A stretch of 64,000 nt of DNA from positions 117,176 to 181,175 of the forward strand of contig JAJPIM010000023.1 in the NCBI GenBank assembly GCA_021324775.1, given 5' to 3'. Made by a program: the position numbers and the translations under genes. Positions 8,610 to 16,674 of the stretch are shown in pieces (the stretch's first letter is position 1; each line of letters opens with the position of its first letter). The stretch is from Gemmatimonadota bacterium. GTDB lineage: Bacteria > Gemmatimonadota > Gemmatimonadetes > Gemmatimonadales > Gemmatimonadaceae. The notes below the pieces were generated by a model. It saw only the letters and a list, made by a program, of their open reading frames with translations. It was not told the DNA's origin and did no database searches.

Positions 8610-9236
8610 ATGCCTGCTGACTGCCTCGTCGTCGAATCAACTAATCAGGCCGCCATACTGATGGATCCGGTCCGCCTCCGGATCCTCACTCTCTTGCGCC
8701 AACCCGAATCCGCCGCTGGTGTCGCGCGGGCTCTCGGTCTCCCCCGCCAACGCGTCGGCTACCACATTCGAGCCCTCCAGAACGCGAAGTTCCTCCAATT
8801 CGTCGGCGAGCGCCGCAGCCGTAACTGTGTCGAACACCTCCTCCAGGCCACGGCATCGTTCTTTATCGTCAGCCCCCACGCTCTGGGTGCGGCTGGCGTC
8901 GTGGGCGGGGACTCGGGCGCCGTCCGCGATCGCTTTTCCAGCAGCTCCCTCCTCGCCGCCGCCAGCCGCACGATCGCTGCGGTCGGTGCATTACGCGAGC
9001 GCGCAGCGGCTGCTGGCCGCCAGTTGCCGACGCTTACGCTCGAAGCCGGGGTGCGCTTCGCCTCCCCCGAGGACCAGCGCGCGTTCGCCGACGAGCTCAT
9101 GGACTCCTTTGCCACACTCGTCGCCAAGTACCACGATGATCAAGCCCCCCGCGGGCGCCGGTTCCGCGTCGTGGTCTCCGGACATCCGGCCGTCCCTCCG
9201 GATGCCGCGGGGCCCGCTGGCGAACGACACCCGTAA
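8610..9236 (+). CDS. ArsR-like winged-helix transcription regulator
   Basis: About 208 aa. The N-terminal helix-turn-helix (LMDPVRLRILTLLRQPESAAGVARALGLPRQRVGYHIRAL) is a standard ArsR/HTH_20 winged helix. The C-terminal half is Ala-rich and helical (FADELMDSFATLVAKYHDD) and may bind a ligand or mediate dimerisation. I prefer ATG 8610 to the TTG at 8541, which lies inside the apparent promoter. It is divergent from DoxX, so it probably regulates that gene and/or itself. No metal-binding Cys cluster is present. Confidence 0.8.
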   Translation: MPADCLVVESTNQAAILMDPVRLRILTLLRQPESAAGVARALGLPRQRVGYHIRALQNAKFLQFVGERRSRNCVEHLLQATASFFIVSPHALGAAGVVGGDSGAVRDRFSSSSLLAAASRTIAAVGALRERAAAAGRQLPTLTLEAGVRFASPEDQRAFADELMDSFATLVAKYHDDQAPRGRRFRVVVSGHPAVPPDAAGPAGERHP

Positions 9237-9371
9237 CGGCAGCCGTAATGAGGCCGGCAGCACACTCACCCCCATCGAATTTCGCGACGTTCCGACGATA
9301 ATTAGCTGTATCGCACGAGCGGCCCGCTTCCACCATCAGCGGCCGTCGTCTCCCTCCGCACTCCGGCCCGC

Positions 9372-10541
9372 ATGCCAACGATTGGCTCCGATGTCCAGAT
9401 CCAGGTGTTCTCGGATCGCTCGCCCGGCGACTCGCGCCTCCCGTTCGCCTACGAAGATTGGGAGCGCTGCGCGCGCGCCGAGATGCATCCGTCGGCGTAC
9501 GCGTATGTCGCGAACGGAGCTGGCGGCGAGGACACCATGCGTGCCAATCGCGAGGCGCTCTACCGGCATCGCATCTGGCCGCGCGTCGCGCTCGACGTCG
9601 GTGACCGCGACCTCAGTACCACCGTACTCGGTACGCGCTCGGCGGCCCCGTTCTTCCTTGCTCCTGTTGGCGTGCAAGGGATCATCCACCCGCAGGGCGA
9701 ACGCGCGACCGCACGCGCGGCTGCGGCGATGGGCGTGCCGTTCACGCTGAGCACGGTCTCATCGGTCACGCTCGAGGAGGTCGCCGGCATCATGGGCGAC
9801 GCTCCCCGATGGTTCCAGCTCTACGCGGGTCGCAGCCACGAGGTCATCGGCAGTATGGTGGGCCGAGCGGAGGCGGCTGGCTATTCTGCGCTGGTGCTCA
9901 CGCTCGACACGACGATGCTCGGCTGGCGGGAGGCCGATCTCACCAACGCCTTTCTCCCGTTCCTTAACGGCGACGGCATTGCGAATTACCTCTCGGACCC
10001 AGCGTTCGTTGCGCGACTGGCGAAACCACCCGACGAAGATCCTCGGGCCGCCATCGCGGAATGGTTACGGATCTTCGTGAACCCCTCGTTCGGATGGAAG
10101 GACGTGGCACTCATCCGAGGGATCACCAAGCTGCCGTTCCTTCTCAAAGGCATCATGCATCCGGCTGATGCGGAGCTGGCGATCCAGCATGGGGCCGACG
10201 GCATCATCGTCTCCAACCACGGCGGCCGTCAGGTCGATGGCGCGATTGGTGCGGCTGACGCTTTGCCCGTCATCGCCGCCGCCGTCCGCGGTCGCGTCCC
10301 GGTTCTCATGGACAGCGGCATTCGCCGCGGTGCCGATGTCCTCAAGGCCATCGCACTCGGCGCATCCGCCGTGATGATCGGCCGCCCGTACGCATTTGGC
10401 CTCGCTGCCGCGGGCGAGGCCGGTGTCCGGCAGGTCATCCGCAACCTGCAGGCTGACACCGATCTCGAGATGGGCCTTTCCGGCCTGCGATCGGTCAGCG
10501 AGATCGGTCCCTCTCTGCTCTCGAGTCAAATCCAGTCATGA
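9372..10541 (+). CDS. FMN-dependent alpha-hydroxy-acid oxidase (lactate 2-monooxygenase-like)
   Basis: 389-aa TIM-barrel flavoenzyme that oxidises L-lactate or another 2-hydroxy acid using FMN. The active-site motif VSNHGGRQVDG (catalytic His and substrate-binding Arg) and the phosphate-binding region GASAVMIGRPYAFGLAA are intact. FMN-pocket segments APVGVQGIIHPQGE and WFQLYAGR are also present. The length and the GWKDVALIRGITKLPFLLKG region resemble lactate monooxygenase more than membrane lactate dehydrogenase. The last codons overlap the next gene by 4 bases (ATGA), so the two flavoproteins are translationally coupled. Confidence 0.9.
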   Translation: MPTIGSDVQIQVFSDRSPGDSRLPFAYEDWERCARAEMHPSAYAYVANGAGGEDTMRANREALYRHRIWPRVALDVGDRDLSTTVLGTRSAAPFFLAPVGVQGIIHPQGERATARAAAAMGVPFTLSTVSSVTLEEVAGIMGDAPRWFQLYAGRSHEVIGSMVGRAEAAGYSALVLTLDTTMLGWREADLTNAFLPFLNGDGIANYLSDPAFVARLAKPPDEDPRAAIAEWLRIFVNPSFGWKDVALIRGITKLPFLLKGIMHPADAELAIQHGADGIIVSNHGGRQVDGAIGAADALPVIAAAVRGRVPVLMDSGIRRGADVLKAIALGASAVMIGRPYAFGLAAAGEAGVRQVIRNLQADTDLEMGLSGLRSVSEIGPSLLSSQIQS

Positions 10542-12283
10542 CCGCTCCGAAACCGGCACCACCAGCTCCGAGGATCTCCTCGCCGGTCATTGCGTCGTCC
10601 GAGTCGCTCAACCCCACGCTCAACGACGCGCAGATCGAGCGCATTGCGAAGCATGGCCAAAGGCGCCAGATCCACGAAGGCGAGGTGCTCATCCACCCGG
10701 GCGAACAAACCACGCGGCTCTTCATCGTGATCGATGGCGAGTTGACAGTGGTCCGGTCCAGGGATGTCGTCGGCGTCGCCAGTGACGAGGCGCAGGAGCC
10801 CGAGGTGGTCATCGTGTTCGGGCCGGGCCAGTTCAACGGCGAAGTTGGCATCCTCTCGGGACGCCGCGGCTTCGTCGAGATCCGCGCCACCCAACCTGGC
10901 GAGGTAATCGAGGTCGAACGCGACCAGCTTCTCGCGCTCGTGCAGACGGACAGCGAGCTGAGTGAGATCATGATGCGCGCGTTCATCCTTCGGCGTGTCG
11001 AGATGATCGCGCACCGCTTCGGCGATGTCGTGCTGGTCGGCTCGAGCCACACGTCCGAGACACTGCGCATCAAGGAGTTCCTCACCCGCAACGGCCATCC
11101 GTTCACGTCGATCGATCTGGACCAGCACGCCGATGTCCAGGATGTCCTCGACCGGTTTCACGTCACGGTCAAGGACACGCCGGTCGTCATCTGCCGCGGC
11201 GAATCGGTCCTCCGCAATCCGACGAACCAGCAAATCGCTGACTGCCTCGGCTTCAACGACGCCATCGACGAGACGCAGGTACGTGATCTGCTCGTCATCG
11301 GTGCCGGCCCGGCAGGTCTCGCCGCCGCGGTCTACGCCGCCTCCGAAGGCCTCGATGTCCTCGTTGTCGAACCCAACTCTCCCGGCGGCCAAGCCGGGTC
11401 GACTTCCAAGATCGAGAACTACCTCGGATTCCCCACGGGGATCTCGGGGCAGGAGCTGGCGGGTCGCGCCTTCGCGCAAGCCCAGAAGTTCGGCGCGGAA
11501 ATCCTGATCGCGCAGGGCGCGACGCGGCTGCTGTGCGACCGCGTGCCCTACGTGGTCGAGACGGGTGCCGGCACCCGTGTCTCAGCCCGCGTCGTCGTCA
11601 TCGCCACGGGCGCGGAATACCGGCGGCTGCCGCTGGACAGTCTCAAGCGGCTGGACGGATTCGGAGTCTACTACAGCGCGACGGCCGTCGAAGCGCAACT
11701 GTGCCGCGACAATGAGGTCATCATCGTCGGCGGCGGCAACTCCGCCGGCCAGGCCGCCGTCTACCTCTCCCAGACAGCCGCGCGGGTGCATGTCCTCGTC
11801 CGGTCGGACGGCCTCGCCGCCAGCATGTCACGGTACCTGATCCGCCGGATCGAGGAGACGCCCAACATCACGCTCCACACCCGCACCGAGATTGTCGCGC
11901 TCGACGGCAAGGATCGTCTCGAACACGTGCGATGGCGCGACATGCGCACCGGCGAGACGACGGATCGCGCCATCGGCAACGTCTTCGTGATGACGGGCGC
12001 CAATCCCAACACCGCCTGGCTCAACGGATGTATCGCGCTCGACGAGCACGGCTTCATCAAGACCGGGCCGGCGCTGTCGGCCGAAGAACTCCGCGAAGCA
12101 TCGTGGCCCCCGGGCCGTGCTCCCTTCCTCCTCGAGACGAGTCTCCCGGGAGTTTTCGCCGCCGGCGATGTCCGCTCGGGCAGCGTGAAACGGGTCGCGT
12201 CAGCGGTCGGCGATGGATCGATCGCCGTGAGTTTCGTCCACCAGGTGCTCGCGCAGCAGGGCGCGGTAGCAGGTCGCGGCTAA
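10538..12283 (+). CDS. cNMP-binding / thioredoxin-fold / thioredoxin-reductase-like fusion lacking CxxC
   Basis: 581-aa cytoplasmic fusion. Residues ~30-150 form a cyclic-nucleotide-binding-like beta barrel (EGEVLIHPGEQTTRLFIVIDGEL, GPGQFNGEVGILSGR). Residues ~165-240 form a thioredoxin/glutaredoxin-like fold without cysteines (LVGSSHTSETLRIKEFLTRN, VKDTPVVICRGE). The rest is a low-molecular-weight thioredoxin-reductase body: FAD site VIGAGPAGLAAAVYAASEG, NADPH site VGGGNSAGQAAVYLS, and C-terminal FAAGDVRSG. At the position of the redox CATC motif the sequence reads SATA (GVYYSATAVEAQ), so thiol-disulfide transfer is not expected. It overlaps the lactate-oxidase gene by 4 bases. Confidence 0.9.
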   Translation: MTAPKPAPPAPRISSPVIASSESLNPTLNDAQIERIAKHGQRRQIHEGEVLIHPGEQTTRLFIVIDGELTVVRSRDVVGVASDEAQEPEVVIVFGPGQFNGEVGILSGRRGFVEIRATQPGEVIEVERDQLLALVQTDSELSEIMMRAFILRRVEMIAHRFGDVVLVGSSHTSETLRIKEFLTRNGHPFTSIDLDQHADVQDVLDRFHVTVKDTPVVICRGESVLRNPTNQQIADCLGFNDAIDETQVRDLLVIGAGPAGLAAAVYAASEGLDVLVVEPNSPGGQAGSTSKIENYLGFPTGISGQELAGRAFAQAQKFGAEILIAQGATRLLCDRVPYVVETGAGTRVSARVVVIATGAEYRRLPLDSLKRLDGFGVYYSATAVEAQLCRDNEVIIVGGGNSAGQAAVYLSQTAARVHVLVRSDGLAASMSRYLIRRIEETPNITLHTRTEIVALDGKDRLEHVRWRDMRTGETTDRAIGNVFVMTGANPNTAWLNGCIALDEHGFIKTGPALSAEELREASWPPGRAPFLLETSLPGVFAAGDVRSGSVKRVASAVGDGSIAVSFVHQVLAQQGAVAGRG

Positions 12284-12368
12284 GCGCAGCCGGGCTACCT
12301 CATGACCGGCGCCGGCCGATGCAGCAGCAAGCGCTGTTTCTACTTCCTGCCTGCTGTTCTTCCGCTCT

Positions 12369-13421
12369 CTAGCGCGGCTTCAGCGAAGCCATATCGATCA
12401 CGAACCGGTACTTCACGTCGCTCTTGAGTACCCGCTCGTACGCCTCGTTGATCTGCTGGATCGGTATCCGCTCGATGTCGGACACGATCCCGTGCTCGGC
12501 GCAGTAGTCCAGCATCTCCTGCGTCTGCGCGATCCCGCCGATCGCCGACCCTGCCAGCGATCGCCGTTTCCCGATCACCGAAAATGCTTCCACCGGCGCC
12601 GGATGCTCGGGCGCCCCGACCAGCACCATGGTGCCGTTGCGGCGAAGGAGCCGCAGGTAGCTGTTGAGATCGTGATCCCCGGACACGGTGTCGATCAGGA
12701 AGTGAAAGCTGTCCTCGTGCGGTTTGAGCGCGCCGGGGTCCCGCGTCACCACGACCTCGCGGGCGCCGAGCCGCCGCGCATCCGCTTCCTTGCCCGGCGT
12801 CGTCGTGAATTGGGTCACGTGTGCGCCGAAAGCGTGCGCGAACTTGAGCGCCATGTGGCCAAGCCCGCCCAATCCGATCACACCGACCCGTTGCCCCGGC
12901 TGCACGTCCCAATGCTTCATCGGTGAATAGGTCGTGATCCCCGCACACAGAAGGGGCGCCACCGCCGCGAGATCCAGCTTCGGGCTGATGCGCAGCACGA
13001 ACGCTTCGTCCACGACGATGTGGCTGGAGTACCCGCCGTACGTCGGCATCCCGTCGTGGAATCGGCCGTTGTAGGTGAAGACGGTCATGCCGCGCTCGCA
13101 GTACTGCTCTTCGCCGTCCCGGCAGCTCCCGCACTCCCGGCAGGAATCCACCATGCAGCCGACGCCGGCCAAGTCGCCCACCTTGAACTTCCTGACAGCC
13201 GCCCCGACGTGCGTCACCCGCCCCGCGATCTCGTGGCCTGGCACCATCGGGTAGATCGACCCGCCCCACTCGTCCCGTGCCTGATGGATGTCGGAGTGGC
13301 AAACGCCCGAGAACAGGATCTCGATCTGCACGTCTCTGGGGCCGGGCTCGCGCCGCTCGAACTCGAAAGGACCGAGGCGGCTCTTGGCGCTCCGGGTGGC
13401 GTATCCGACGGCGTGGCTCAC
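12369..13421 (-). CDS. Zinc-dependent NAD(P) alcohol dehydrogenase (YahK/CAD type)
   Basis: Medium-chain dehydrogenase of about 350 aa, reducing aldehydes or oxidising primary alcohols. Catalytic zinc ligands lie in FSGVCHSDIH and MVPGHEIAG. The structural zinc loop CRECGSCRDGEEQYC is complete. The NADP site is GVIGLGGLGHMALKFAHAFG. The closest known group is YahK/AdhA/cinnamyl-alcohol dehydrogenase. The track ORF starts at 13619, but the first ~66 residues are not family-like. I use GTG 13421 (VSHAVGYATRSAKSRLGPFE). It is divergent from the next gene. Confidence 0.88.
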   Translation of the reverse strand: MSHAVGYATRSAKSRLGPFEFERREPGPRDVQIEILFSGVCHSDIHQARDEWGGSIYPMVPGHEIAGRVTHVGAAVRKFKVGDLAGVGCMVDSCRECGSCRDGEEQYCERGMTVFTYNGRFHDGMPTYGGYSSHIVVDEAFVLRISPKLDLAAVAPLLCAGITTYSPMKHWDVQPGQRVGVIGLGGLGHMALKFAHAFGAHVTQFTTTPGKEADARRLGAREVVVTRDPGALKPHEDSFHFLIDTVSGDHDLNSYLRLLRRNGTMVLVGAPEHPAPVEAFSVIGKRRSLAGSAIGGIAQTQEMLDYCAEHGIVSDIERIPIQQINEAYERVLKSDVKYRFVIDMASLKPR

Positions 13422-13549
13422 TGTCGCATCTCGGGAGGGGGTGACCGGCTCGATGACCGGGCTCGATGGGTCCGCGCGCCGGATCTTTCGGTCCGGACGC
13501 CCGGAGTAACGTAAACTCAAGACGTAACCCTTCTCCTGGAGTGCATCGC

Positions 13550-14860
13550 GTGCGGCGCCGGTTCCTAGCACTGTTTTGTGGGACGCTGATCCCGCTGGGC
13601 CAATCATCAGGCCAATCACCCGATTCGGCGCCGCTGCTGCACACCGGCATCACCGGCGTCAAGCACGCGACGGGTTTGGCCGATCCGACATTTGTCCTCT
13701 CGCTCCGCCCCGTCCAGCACGTCGTGCTCGATGCAGTCGCCGGCCCGATCGGTGCTGCTCATATCGATTCGCTCTTGCACAGCACTCCGGTGACTCGCGC
13801 CGATCTGGTCAAACTCGGCATCCTCCGCACGCAAGGGAACACGCAAGGGAACACGCAAGGGAACACGCAAGGGAACGAGTACGCGATCGCCTACCTCGTG
13901 CTCACGGCGGGCGACCAGCGAGCGATCTACGCCGCGGCCCGGACGTACGGTCCATCCCTCGCTCGCGCGTACGAATCACACCGCGCGGAGTTCGAACGGC
14001 TGCTCGCGCAGTACCGCAGGCCCGACCTGCGGGCCGAACTCGCGTTCGCGATAGTCGCGGGAATGTCGATGAACTGGGATGGGCTCAAGCTCACGACGGA
14101 CCTCGGCTACCGCGTCGCGCCGGTCCGCTACCCGAACGGCGACGCGTATCTGTTTCACTCGAACCAGCCCGGTGCCCACAATCCTGCCGATGGCCTCTAC
14201 TCCGAGAGCCACAGCCTGCCGGGTGCGCAGACGACATTCACCACATTCGGCGACGGGCCTTCGATCCCGCGGACACACGGGATCCCCGACGTATTCGACG
14301 GACCGGCCGAAGATGGGCTCGAATCACTGAAAGGCGACCCCGCGGTGTACGGAGCGGTCCAGGGCGAACTGCTCGCCTACATCGAAGACGCCGCCGCCGA
14401 CGCGGGCGCCCTGATGGCGGCGCTGGCTGCTGCGCCGCTCACAGTTCCGGCGATGCGCGCGCGTGTGCGTCTGCCGGACGCGCGCTTCGATGCGTCCCTG
14501 CGGTTCCTCGAGGCACTCGGCTACGTCCGCAAATCCGGGGATACGTACGACGTTGCGGTTCCCGTGCTCACGCTGCGCGACAAGCCGATGCTCGATTCGA
14601 CGCTCGCGCTCAGCCGCCGCATCATGACCGAGTGGCTCGCCGCCAACCACGGCGCGATGGAGCACGACCTCGCAGGCCTTTCATCCGTCCGCGACGGGCT
14701 CCCCTTCGCGGCCCCGTTCGGTGAAGTGTGGCATTACGTCTTTGGCCTCGCGGCAAAGTCCCTCGCCACCGACGGATTCTTCGCCGACCCGCGGGCCCAA
14801 GGCCGCCGAGACACGGGCTACGTCCCACTCGTCTGGACAACGTCGCTGTATCACCTCTAG
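13550..14860 (+). CDS. Secreted protein of unknown function with an in-frame 12-bp tandem repeat
   Basis: About 436 aa. Start GTG 13550 follows a CTGGAG ribosome-binding sequence and opens a signal peptide (VRRRFLALFCGTLIPLGQSS). No catalytic motif is recognised. Conserved-looking parts are AELAFAIVAGMSMNWDGLKL, TDLGYRVAPVRYPNGDAYLFHSN and the C-terminal EVWHYVFGLAAKSLATDGFFADP. The middle (RARVRLPDARFDASLRFLEALGYV) resembles a small winged-helix-like segment. Four exact TQGN repeats sit near residue 95. Convergent with the LiaF-like gene, 48 bases away. Confidence 0.75.
   Translation: MRRRFLALFCGTLIPLGQSSGQSPDSAPLLHTGITGVKHATGLADPTFVLSLRPVQHVVLDAVAGPIGAAHIDSLLHSTPVTRADLVKLGILRTQGNTQGNTQGNTQGNEYAIAYLVLTAGDQRAIYAAARTYGPSLARAYESHRAEFERLLAQYRRPDLRAELAFAIVAGMSMNWDGLKLTTDLGYRVAPVRYPNGDAYLFHSNQPGAHNPADGLYSESHSLPGAQTTFTTFGDGPSIPRTHGIPDVFDGPAEDGLESLKGDPAVYGAVQGELLAYIEDAAADAGALMAALAAAPLTVPAMRARVRLPDARFDASLRFLEALGYVRKSGDTYDVAVPVLTLRDKPMLDSTLALSRRIMTEWLAANHGAMEHDLAGLSSVRDGLPFAAPFGEVWHYVFGLAAKSLATDGFFADPRAQGRRDTGYVPLVWTTSLYHL
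13829..13876 (+). repeat. Four exact 12-bp tandem repeats (ACGCAAGGGAAC) inside a gene
   Basis: Four perfect consecutive copies encode (TQGN)4. Because the unit is 12 bases, copy-number change keeps the reading frame and would only lengthen or shorten a surface loop. Confidence 0.95.
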
Positions 14861-14908
14861 TCCTCGCTGCTCGTCCGTCGGCTCTCCTCGTTCTTCTTCC
14901 AACTCCTC

Positions 14909-15397
14909 CTATTTCGTCCCGCTCACCCACGAGAGCACCCGGTCGAGCGTACTCGGCGCTTGCGGGTCGATGATGCGCACCTCGACGCTCGCCATGAAGG
15001 AGCCGCCTGTGATCCGGATGAGTGGAGCGTCCAGTGAGGGCGTGCTCTTCGAGCGGTTCTTGACGGTGAACTCGCCGAGGAAGGGTGACCCATCACACTC
15101 GACGCGCAGGTTGTGCGGTACCGTGATCTCGACATTCCCCATGAACGCGCGAACGTGGATCTCCGACGTGCCCGGACCAAGATGGATGTTCCTGAGATCG
15201 AGTTTGACCTCTCCCATGATTGCCAGCGCGCGGAAAAGGCGGGGCAGCACCCAGCCACCATTCCGTGTGGTGCTCGACAGGCACGCCATCACGCCCTGGC
15301 GATCGGGAACCGACTCGGGCGGCACGAGTACCGGGCCGCCGGAATAGGGAGCAACCGGCCCAGCCGGCACCGATCCAGGGGGAAGCGGAACGCTCAT
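14909..15397 (-). CDS. LiaF-like C-terminal-domain protein
   Basis: 162-aa protein with a Pro-rich N-terminus and a right-handed beta-solenoid-like core. The pattern ALAIMGEVKLDLRNIHLGPG, then AFMGNVEITVPHNLRVECDG, then FLGEFTVKNRS is the LiaF C-terminal (DUF2154/PF09922) signature. Known LiaF proteins are membrane-anchored modulators of cell-envelope stress kinases. This one has no obvious transmembrane helices, so it is probably cytoplasmic, and no LiaRS-type pair is adjacent. Start ATG 15397 is clear; the 240 bases upstream contain no gene. Confidence 0.75.
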   Translation of the reverse strand: MSVPLPPGSVPAGPVAPYSGGPVLVPPESVPDRQGVMACLSSTTRNGGWVLPRLFRALAIMGEVKLDLRNIHLGPGTSEIHVRAFMGNVEITVPHNLRVECDGSPFLGEFTVKNRSKSTPSLDAPLIRITGGSFMASVEVRIIDPQAPSTLDRVLSWVSGTK

Positions 15398-15637
15398 CGG
15401 CGGATGGGCAGAGAGTTGCGCAGTGCGAGAAGTGCAGGGATGCGAGAACGAAGGCAGCTATCCATCAGCCACTGGCAGCGAATCGCATCCTGGAACGGCG
15501 AAAACGTATTTGATGGCAAAGCAGCCAACCGCGTGGATGGCGGATGGATGTGGATCAATGACCGGAGCGCCAAGGCGCCACTCGGCGGCCCGATCACTGC
15601 GCACGCAACCCCGCCGGCGTTTCCCACGCAGCCTTGC

Positions 15638-16222
15638 TCAGGTCCTCGGCAGCGTGCCATGGCGGTACATCTCCCTGAACTGGCGGATCTCTTCAGCGCC
15701 GAACACACCGAGTTGGGTGAAGATCTCGGCCGCGAACTCCACAGCACCGAGGCCTGAGGCGGAGATCACACCATCATCGGTGACCGCCAGTACATCAGCG
15801 TACATGCTGTCCTCGCCTGATCCAGGTGCATGCTGCTCGAGATACGCGCGGCCGTTACTCGTATGCCGGCGTCCGCGAAACAACCCGGCGCGCGCCGCCG
15901 CGATGGTGGCGCCGCAGATCGCGGCGACCGGTACGCGGGCCGCCCGCATGCGCGCCAATACGGGATCCAGCATGTCCGCCGGATACCCGGCCTCCCATAC
16001 ATCTCCGCCCGGAAGGATGAGCAATTCGGTGTTCTCCGGGGAGAGGCCGGCCAGAGCCTGGTCGGGGACGATCCGCAATCCGCCCATCGACGTCACCGGC
16101 CGGAGATCATAACCGGCCGTCGTGACAGACCGGCCGCCCCACCGGCGGAGCCCTGTGAGCGCAAACGCGGGCTCCCAATCCGCGAACCCGTCGAATACAA
16201 GCAGCACAACAGCTCTGGCCAC
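15638..16222 (-). CDS. DJ-1/PfpI-family protein
   Basis: 194-aa class-I glutamine-amidotransferase-like fold. It opens with VVLLVFDGFADWEPAFAL (the conserved acidic residue near the active site) and has the nucleophile elbow AAICGATIAAARAG with the reactive Cys. The tail is helical (AAEIFTQLGVFGAEEIRQF). Members are chaperones, glyoxalases, isonitrile hydratases or proteases; it is closest to the YdeA/PfpI-like enzymes, but the activity cannot be read from the sequence. It starts at a GTG and is divergent from the AAA ATPase across a 450-base gap. Confidence 0.85.
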   Translation of the reverse strand: MARAVVLLVFDGFADWEPAFALTGLRRWGGRSVTTAGYDLRPVTSMGGLRIVPDQALAGLSPENTELLILPGGDVWEAGYPADMLDPVLARMRAARVPVAAICGATIAAARAGLFRGRRHTSNGRAYLEQHAPGSGEDSMYADVLAVTDDGVISASGLGAVEFAAEIFTQLGVFGAEEIRQFREMYRHGTLPRT

Positions 16223-16430
16223 CGCAACGCTCCACGTTGATGCGCGCTATGAGGTAATGATGGCGTTGCCACCGCGCCAGGCCGCAGCTATCGCGAGCCG
16301 ACGCCCGGTGTCTCGAAGTGGCGTGGGTCTTTGGCCAGCATAACGGCTGCGTCCCGTTCAGCGCCGGATGTTTCCGCGACGAGCGTAATGCTTTCCAGCA
16401 CAATTGTTTACACGGATCATGTGACCGATA

Positions 16431-16469
16431 TTGCATCTCATACGCATATTGCGTACGATTGAGATGCAA
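16431..16469. promoter_or_regulatory. Strong nested palindrome in divergent intergenic region
   Basis: TTGCATCTCA (16431-16440) and TGAGATGCAA (16460-16469) are exact inverted arms. Directly inside them is TACGCA TAT TGCGTA (16441-16455), giving a 16-bp arm with a 3-base loop and a 4-base bulge. It lies in an AT-rich stretch between DJ-1 (minus) and the AAA ATPase (plus). It could be a regulator-binding site or a structured RNA. No poly-T follows. Confidence 0.6.
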
Positions 16470-16654
16470 GAGTGTCCGGAGATATGAGCTGCGTGCGCAA
16501 CGACATCGATTTCCGGGGTGCGATTCGCCGGTGTTGCCGCGGTGAGGCCAGGGCTCCCCATCGGCCTTCGAAGCGAGCATTACGTGCGGTGCGAGGTAAT
16601 CTTGGGGGGTTGGCCAGATATCGTTCACGTACAATGGTTTACATATATCGCAAA

Positions 16655-16668
16655 CAGCGTATGCTGTC
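16655..16668. promoter_or_regulatory. Small palindrome just before the AAA ATPase start
   Basis: ACAGC-GTAT-GCTGT ends 6 bases before the ATG at 16675. An AT-rich stretch (TTTACATATATCG, 16634-16646) lies immediately upstream and may contain the promoter. No Shine-Dalgarno sequence is visible, so the message may be leaderless or poorly translated. Confidence 0.35.
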
Positions 16669-16674
16669 AGCGTA

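Noticed and set aside
13829-13876. Short repeats resembling a CRISPR array
   Set aside because: 12-bp units without spacers, inside a coding frame. No CRISPR-like repeat-spacer pattern or cas gene anywhere in the window.
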